Shown in pieces: positions 58,014 through 64,000 of a DNA stretch of 64,000 nt. Made by a program: the position numbers and the translations under genes. Source of the stretch: Brachypterus glaber (lineage: Eukaryota; Arthropoda; Insecta; Coleoptera; Kateretidae); assembly GCA_958510825.1 (NCBI GenBank), contig OY294048.1:13223589-13287588 (forward strand), read 5' to 3'. Each line of letters starts with the position of its first letter. Position 1 is the first letter of the stretch. The notes under the pieces were generated by a model that worked only from the letters and a program-made list of their open reading frames with translations, was not told the origin of the DNA and ran no database searches.

Positions 58014-58473
58014 AAAGTCCAAACGAAAAAGAACGAGACATAGATGGACACAACAAAATCTCAACGATGCCATAGAATCAATCAAAAATGGAATGACCCT
58101 TAACCAAGCGTCCAGACGTTATGGCATTCCCCGAACCTCTTTGGACAGACGCATGCGAACCGGAAACTTTATAAAAGGCAAACTGGGTCCCTCGATTTTA
58201 GGTGAAGAAAACGAAATGAAGCTAGCGAATCATATAAGAGTAATGCAGAGAAACGGCTACGAAGTTTCGAAGAACGAAATCCGGAAAATAGCATTTTCTT
58301 TTGCCGAACAATTTAAACTGCCACATGATTTTGACAAGGTGAAGCGAAAAGCAGGCTCCGAATGGTTTAAAGCGTTTAAATGTAAAAATCCTGATATTAG
58401 AATTAAGAAGAGAAATGAAGATGACGAGGAAGAAATAGAAGAGGAACCGAAGGACAAAGAAAGTAATTTTTAG
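58014..58473 (+). CDS. psq-domain gene, coding exon 3: second psq + CENP-B-like module and stop
   Basis: Acceptor TTGTAAATTTCAG ends at 58013; the first base completes the codon left open by exon 2 (AA plus A, Lys), and the stop is TAG at 58471-58473. 153 codons. Same order as exon 2: KRKRTRHRWTQQNLNDAIES, IKNGMTLNQASRRYGIPRTS, LGEENEMKLANHIRVMQRNG, EIRKIAFSFAEQFKLPHDF, KAGSEWFKAFKCKNPDI, then an acidic tail (DDEEEIEEEPKDKE). It is a clear paralogue of exon 2, keeping W-T-Q, GIPRTSL, LGEENE and NPDI while the loops have diverged. Spliced 52250-52527 + 54361-54924 + 58014-58473 gives 434 codons with no internal stop. Exon 1 can also join exon 3 in phase, skipping exon 2. Confidence 0.85.
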
Positions 58474-58596
58474 TATTACTAATTTATATTTTTAATAACG
58501 ACAATTTCAATCGAAATTATCTAAGAAGCTTGAGCAAATTAAAGAATGATGTATTTTTAACAGTTTTCAACTTTCAAGGCGAGCGGGATGTTTAAA

Positions 58597-58602
58597 AATA
58601 AA
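58597..58602 (+). terminator. AATAAA poly(A) signal candidate
   Basis: First AATAAA after the psq gene stop, 124 nt downstream. Confidence 0.45.
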
Positions 58603-58667
58603 CGAGAGAATTGGTTAAGTAATTATTACCAAAAATGTAGTAGACATTACTTAAGTTTAGCAGTTAA

Positions 58668-60219
58668 CCCTTGACCATAGACGTCCGGCACCGGTGGACG
58701 ATTTACTTTACTAGTTTCTGACCCTATCTACGCACATACCGGGTGAGTTTTATTTATGTCCACCCCTAAAATTAATATTAATCTTCATTCGATAAAAACG
58801 AAACATTGGTGATTTATATAATTTTACATTGGCTATAAAATGGCGGATTTATTTTTTTATTTTTTCTCCCGGTATGTGTCTGCTATTTTTTCATTAAAAC
58901 ACTTTTAAACTTGTTCTAAAAATGTTTAAAAATAAAAAAACTGTAATATGTATATACACGGTGTATTTGAAATAGGGTAGGAAATTTTAACAGATGATTC
59001 TACATCATAAAATATGACAAAAAGTTCCTATAAACATATGTCTAAAAATGCATCATAAGGGAGCTACGCCCCTTTGAAAGTGGCTAAAAAAATCGGTTTT
59101 TATTTAATAACTCAGGAACCCTTTGAGATATATCAACAAGGTTTTGCACGTCAACTAATCCTACCAAGGCCCGTTTTTATGTGTTATTTTCATGTACTTA
59201 TTTCAACCAGGGGTGTGCGAAACGGGGGGGGGGCTTATCAGTTTTTTGTTCCAAACTTTTTTCTGTGTAACTTTTTTGCAATTTTATTTTTTAAATATGA
59301 TTCCTCAGGTTAAAATACATAAAAAAGGTACTCTTGTTGTAATACTGTAGGATTAACCGTTTTCGAGAAAAATTAATTTGAAGGTGATATTCCACGGTTC
59401 GAGGACGAAAAATTAAATACTAAAATGTTGAAAACCAAAATTTTAATGATGCAAGGCGAATGTACATTAAAAACTAAGAAAAAAACCTCATATACAGGTA
59501 CTTCCAAAAATTAATCCTAATAGAGCTATGGTCTCTTAAATATGCACCATTTTTAAAGGGCTATGGTAGCTTTAAAAGCGTTTTTTCGACCTACATGTAT
59601 GGAAACTTTTTTTCTTAGTTTTTGATGTAGAATAACATTGCATCATTAAAATTTTGGTTTTCGACATTTTAGTATTTAATTTTTCGTCCTCGAACCGTGA
59701 AATTTCACCTTCAAATGAACTTTTCTCGAAAACGGTTAATCCTACAGTATTACAACAAGAGTACCTTTTTTATGTATTTTGACCTGAGGAATCATATTTC
59801 AAAAATAAAATTGCAAAAAAGTTACACAGAAAAAAGTTTGGGACAAAAAACTAATAAGGCCCCCCCGTTTAGCACACCCCTGGTTTAAATAAGTACGTGA
59901 AAATGACATAAAAAGATGGGCCTTATTAGGATTAATTCACGTACAAAATCTCGTTAATATATCTCAAAGGGTTCTTGAGTTATTAAATAAAAAACCGATT
60001 TTTTTAGCCAATTTCAAAGGGGCGTAGCTCCCTTATGACGCATTTTTAGACATATGTTTATAAGAACTTTTTGTCATATTTTATCATGTAGAATCACCTG
60101 TTAAAATTTCCTACCCTATTTCAAATACACCCTGTAATTTATAACTACAAGAAAATGCCGGTTAAATTAACGGGACATCTGTGATTAAGTCCCTGTAACG
60201 GGACCTCTATGGTCAAGGG
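58668..60219. mobile_element. piggyBac-type MITE hosting family A copy 2
   Basis: TTAA at 58664-58667 and TTAG (one change) at 60220-60223. Ends CCCTTGACCATAGACGTCC and the inverted CTATGGTCAAGGG. Without the nested 1178-bp element plus TA, it is about 372 bp. CCC start and TTAA target fit piggyBac. Confidence 0.82.
58957..60134. mobile_element. 1.18-kb palindromic element, family A, copy 2
   Basis: TA-flanked, ends CACGGTGTATTTGAAATAGG and CAAATACACCCTG, highly similar to 8648-9822 along its full length in the same orientation. Sits inside the TTAA-bounded MITE and is therefore younger than it. Confidence 0.9.
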
Positions 60220-60223
60220 TTAG

Positions 60224-60999
60224 TTAGTACAGCGTTATTCTTTTAAATGGCACACCCCCCGTAACTTTTGAACAGGATGAGATATAAATTTCAAATTTGA
60301 AATGTAAACATCACACAATAAAAACTATCATTTGTAATGTTTTTCAAATTTTTATTCGGCAAAGCGGCACCAGAGGGGCAGTAGGGGACACTATTTAAAC
60401 TTTATTATTTATTTATTTATTTTTATCTTATTTTTTTATTTTATTTATATAATTTTGTTAATTTTAAACTGTATTACTTATTATTTTCTATTGACTTGTG
60501 TAACTGCTGTATTACACGAATAAACTAAACTAAAACTATGGTAAATGGTACCCTAGGTCTTGTGAAACATCATTTTAAAGAGTGTCGCCATGTAACTATT
60601 TATTTTTTAATAACTACTTTTTGTTTAAAGATTTTTTTTTAAACTAATGAAATTTTTAATATTTAAAAAAAATTCAAGGTGTATTATCATCTCTTTAAAA
60701 TGATATCACATGACCTACGTTGCCATTTAAAATTTTGTACCTCACTACCCCCCTGGCGCCGCCTATCGAATAAAAAATAAAAACGGATCCAGATTCTAGA
60801 GACCTTTTTTGATTTTTATTATTTTATTTTCATATCAGTTGCATTTATGTTTGATGGTTATGAAAAATTAATTAAATGCACAATGTGCATCCTCCAAAAT
60901 TGCAAAAAAAAGAAATTACACCCTTATGTAATTTTTCTGGGGAAAATCAGTAATAATATTATGTTGTTATGTTACTAATTTACTATTAACATACAAAAT
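60224..60999. other. Intergenic
   Basis: Family F scraps (60240-60305 CCGTAACTTTTGAACAGGAT) and AT-rich low-complexity sequence (60395-60470). No gene. Confidence 0.45.
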
Positions 61000-61003
61000 T
61001 TAA

Positions 61004-61990
61004 CCCTTTGAGACCTAATTTTTATTTCTTTTTGTATTAACTTTTTTGAGTTGTAGACTGGTCACTGACGATTACAAAGTGGTTTTGTTGTTGTTAAGTA
61101 ACAGATATTTTACATAGAAAACAAAAACAAAGTGGGGCATATATGACCCATTAGGCATCTTAGTCGGGTTATATATGTCCCACTGGGTATAGTATAACAT
61201 AATTGTTATTTTGAAATAAAATAAAAATAACATAAATTAAACACTTTAAAATACTAACCAAATGTTGCACGTACCGTATTTACCAAAGAACTTTTACCTC
61301 AAGAATGAACATAATGAAATCTACCGTATGCTTTGTTTAAAGCGTGAACCCACTACGGTGAGGGGCTGATGGGGAGTGACTATTGTTTACACTTAGTACG
61401 CGTAAAGAGAGAGAAAGAATGTGTAAACTCAAAGTCTAATGTCGTAAACTTTGTCAAGCAATACAGTGTTGCCGGTTGCAACACCTGCTTTAGATATTTT
61501 ATTGTAAATTTTAAGAAATATTAGTTTTATTTGAGTTTTATATTAACTAGTAGTTTAATTTTAATAAATTTAATTATATTACATTATCAAACATAATTAT
61601 AGTGTCGTAGTATAGTAGTTTTTTAAAATTTTAATGTAGGTATAAAGATTTATCATAATGATAAAGTGAAAATTACGCAACATCGCTCTGGTCACCAGAA
61701 GATCAAAACTAGCAATACTTATGTTTACACCAGAAGCAGAATCGCGTATGTATATGTAAACAAACAAACAAACAAAAAGATGACACCTTCATAAACTTTG
61801 GTCTGAAATAACTTGTTGAGGTAAAAGTTCTTTGGTATTTACTCATTGCCACTGTTAATAAAATTTGGTAGAAATATGTTCCAAGTAACTAAAATAAATT
61901 GTTAAATAATTGAACAACGTAAAATGGGACATACAGTGCACAAGATATAACTTAGAACAGGGTGCGACTTTCCCACTGGGTCTCAAAGGG
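61004..61990. mobile_element. piggyBac-type MITE hosting a hAT element
   Basis: TTAA at 61000-61003 and 61991-61994. Ends CCCTTTGAGACC and GGTCTCAAAGGG (inside ACTGGGTCTCAAAGGG). Interior words GGGGCATATATGACCC, ATATATGTCCCACTGGG and AAAATGGGACATACAGTG repeat a GGGxCATATATG theme. Net length without the nested hAT and its duplication is ~428 bp. Confidence 0.85.
61284..61834. mobile_element. hAT non-autonomous element, copy 2
   Basis: 551 bp flanked by a perfect 8-bp duplication GTATTTAC (61276-61283, 61835-61842). Ends CAAAGAACTTTTACCTCAAG and TTGAGGTAAAAGTTCTTTG. Inverted relative to copy 1 (33073-33565) and ~58 bp longer because of an extra segment near 61705-61765. Confidence 0.93.
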
Positions 61991-62309
61991 TTAAGGAAAA
62001 TCGTTAGAGCCATTTTTAAGAAACAAAAATTTTTTATCAGTAAACTACCCCACCATGGGAGCACCCCTGCAACCAATAAGATGCTGGATAATATTCAGTA
62101 TTGCAAAAAAAAACACTTTTTTCTAATTTTTCATATGCACCCCTCCTAAATATGTTTGCATACCAAATTTCAGGTTACTTGAACATTTTTTGACCCCCGC
62201 TCAACTCAGTTATAATAATTAGGTATTTGTATTGTTTAATTTCTTACATTAATACAGCTTTAAAGGCAAAACAAGCCGTGAAGATATGTAATGCTACGCA
62301 TTCCATTAT

Positions 62310-62522
62310 ATACTATTCACAGTGTATGGTATATTGCATTTTTCCAAATAACAAACTTAAAAAAAAATAAAGAAATTAAAAAGAAATTAACAATTTTTTT
62401 TTCAAAATAAAACTTTTTAAAAAACGAAAAAAAAGTTTTCCAAAACGAGATTTTTTTTTGAAAAAAATGTATTTTTTTATTTTTTTTTGGAAAATGCAAT
62501 ATACCTTCCATTGTAAATAGTA
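62310..62522. repeat. Inner hairpin with A/T homopolymer loop
   Basis: GTATGGTATATTGCATTTTT mirrors GGAAAATGCAATATACCTTC, TACTATTCAC mirrors GTAAATAGTA; loop is A/T homopolymer with CGAAAAAA words. Confidence 0.75.
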
Positions 62523-62524
62523 TA

Positions 62525-62839
62525 AAGGGTGTCCCATTAACAGACAGACTTTTTTCAATATAACTTTTTTTAATTTTTGAAACTTTTTAATGGATAACTC
62601 TGGAACGGCTTATCCGATTTTAAAAATTAAAAATTAATTTTAATCAAAATAAAAATACCTTTCAAATAATCACGTGACCCATATTGCCATTTAAGATTTT
62701 AAAGTTGGGATTGCAAGGAGTTAGGGGGTAAGTTATAGAACTTTACCGATTACATAAATAGAAAGCTTACTAAAAATATCGAATTACCCACTTACAGTTT
62801 TCAATATAATGACTGTAGGAAAGTAAATGGGACACCCTG
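62525..62839. mobile_element. TA-flanked MITE, AGGGTGTCCCATT termini
   Basis: 315 bp. Ends AAGGGTGTCCCATTAAC and GTAAATGGGACACCCTG, flanked by TA. A similar left end (CAGGGTGTCCCACC) is orphaned at 52036 in intron 1 of the psq gene. Mariner-type target. Confidence 0.8.
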
Positions 62840-63004
62840 TATAATGGAATGTGTAGCATTACGTATCTTCACGGCTTGTTTTGTCTTTAAAACTGTATTA
62901 ATGTAAGAAATTAAACAATACAAATACCTCATTATTATGACTAAGTTGGGCGGGGGTCAAAAAATGTTTAAGTAACCTGAAATTTGGCATGCAAGCATAA
63001 TTTT

Positions 63005-63290
63005 GTTTTCCCATTTTGAAAATTTTCAAAATTTCGGATAGCCTTGTATTCGTGCAAAAATTTTCGTTAGGATTTTCTTTTGCGTATTTTTGCGTTTTGT
63101 TACGTTTTATGTCAATATAAATCAATTTCAAGCAAAAAAAAATTGTCGGTTGGTCCGGGAAATCTTGTGGGCGCGATAACTTAAGAACGATTTAAGCTAG
63201 AGACTTGAAATTTGGTGTACAAGTATTTTACCAAAAGTTCTCGCTCTGGATTGTGTTTGGTGAACATTGGGGTGTGGCAAGGGGGGCAAA
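63005..63290. repeat. Dispersed repeat K, copy 3
   Basis: GCGCGATAACTTAAGAACGA, TAGAGACTTGAAATTTGGTG and CAAAAGTTCTCGCTCTGGAT parallel 48630-48850 and 56130-56350. Confidence 0.6.
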
Positions 63291-63329
63291 TGGGGGTAAA
63301 ATACATGTTTTTTACAAAAATTTAAAACT

Positions 63330-63900
63330 TGCTATACAGGGGTTTATAAGGTTGCTGAAATTGAATCTGATAATAACATTTTTTTACATTGGCTATAAAA
63401 CTCCATCATCACAGGTGTGAGGGGGTAAATATTTTTACTCGTATTTTTAAAGATTTTCAATATTTAAATTAAATTTAAATCTGATTATAAAAAAATTTAA
63501 CTTCACCCCCAAAGGGGTGGGGGTAGTATTCGTGAAAATTGGTTTCACTGAAAAACTCCTGATAAGGTTGCCGAAAGTGAATCTGATAAAAAAAAAATTG
63601 CTACTCCACCCCCTGAGGGGCTGGGGGTAGTTTTCTTGAAAATTTATATATTGGGGTTTTTGAGATCGCTAAAACTGAATCTTATAGTAATTTTTTCTAA
63701 TGATAAATGGTATATTGGGCCTTTTAAGGTTGCTGAAAGAGATCTGATAATACAAAAAATATAACTCCACCCAAGAGGCGGGAGTAGTTTTCGTGAAAAC
63801 TGGTATATTTTTAAGGTTGCCAAAAGAGAATCTGATAATAAAAAATCCATTTTATACGCGAAGGTGAAAAATGGGAAAGCTCTTTTACTGGGCAGTGTAT
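63330..63900 (+). repeat. Repeat I, ~110-bp degenerate tandem array
   Basis: Four to five units of AAGGTTGCTGAAAGTGAATC, TGATAATAAAAAA, CTCCACCCCCTGAGGGG and TGGGGGTAGTTTTCGTGAAA. It closes with AAAAATGGGAAAGCTCTTTT and GGCAGTGTAT, exactly as the short copy at 38400-38680 does. Confidence 0.75.
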
Positions 63901-64000
63901 TTCAATTGAAACAACATACGAGGGGTGCATTTAAAAAATTATAAAAAATTGTTTTTTTTTTGCAATGCCCTAATATTCAGTACTTCACAGCGAGCGCATC

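Larger units (their letters stand above)
62149..63003. mobile_element. Large foldback with palindromes nested inside
   Basis: Arms 62149-62309 and 62842-63003 are complementary (TTCAGGTTACTTGAACATTT, GTTTAATTTCTTACATTAAT, AAGCCGTGAAGATATGTAAT). Between them lie a second hairpin (62310-62522) and a TA-flanked MITE (62525-62839). Confidence 0.85.

Noticed and set aside
57876..58085. Minus-strand frame overlapping psq exon 3
   Set aside because: It is antisense to the supported exon and has no domain.

Overview
This is an AT-rich, extremely repeat-dense stretch of animal nuclear DNA, most likely from an insect with a large, transposon-rich genome. The evidence is spliced coding exons, a FoxF forkhead protein very close to insect FoxF/biniou, a pipsqueak-type (psq) helix-turn-helix gene, and DNA transposons of the Tc1/mariner, piggyBac, hAT, Harbinger-like and CACTA-like types together with RTE-like and CR1/Jockey-like retrotransposon remnants. 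I cannot name the species. Nothing prokaryotic (operons, Shine-Dalgarno sites, CRISPR) is present.

Only two host genes are well supported. At the left edge, on the minus strand, lies the first coding part of FoxF (biniou), the regulator of visceral mesoderm: start codon at 535, forkhead domain complete, gene running out of the window at base 1. At the right, on the plus strand, is a three-coding-exon gene (a probable 5' UTR exon ending at 51634, then 52250-52527, 54361-54924 and 58014-58473). It encodes a 433-residue nuclear protein with two paralogous psq plus CENP-B-like DNA-binding modules and a degenerate third module start. All coding introns have the same phase, so the modules look like duplicated cassettes.

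The roughly 50 kb between them holds no gene I can support. It is a layered graveyard of transposable elements, many with exact termini and target-site duplications: a deleted mariner (17113-18517), a piggyBac copy with an N-terminal transposase remnant (24528-26319), three piggyBac-type MITEs, a hAT pair (33073-33565 and 61284-61834), a CACTA-like element (43001-44081), 5'-truncated non-LTR elements (near 2.0, 29.1-30.0 and 35.5 kb) and a 1872-bp tandem duplication (9996-13759).

The most interesting signal is an architecture shared by many short inverted-repeat elements. A terminal cap flanked by TA is conserved among elements, while the interior is filled with copies of one short, usually palindromic, word that differs from element to element (GGATATCC, AAGACGTCTT, TTGGCCAA, CACTAAGT, a TTAAGAT/ATCTTAA type, CTAATTTCGGA, GCGACAACTAGCCCC). 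Two cap groups stand out: TA plus GGGGAGA-like (six ends in the window) and TA plus CCCAGAYAGCACA (three elements). Introns of the psq gene carry several strong hairpins, one with arms of about 200 bp.
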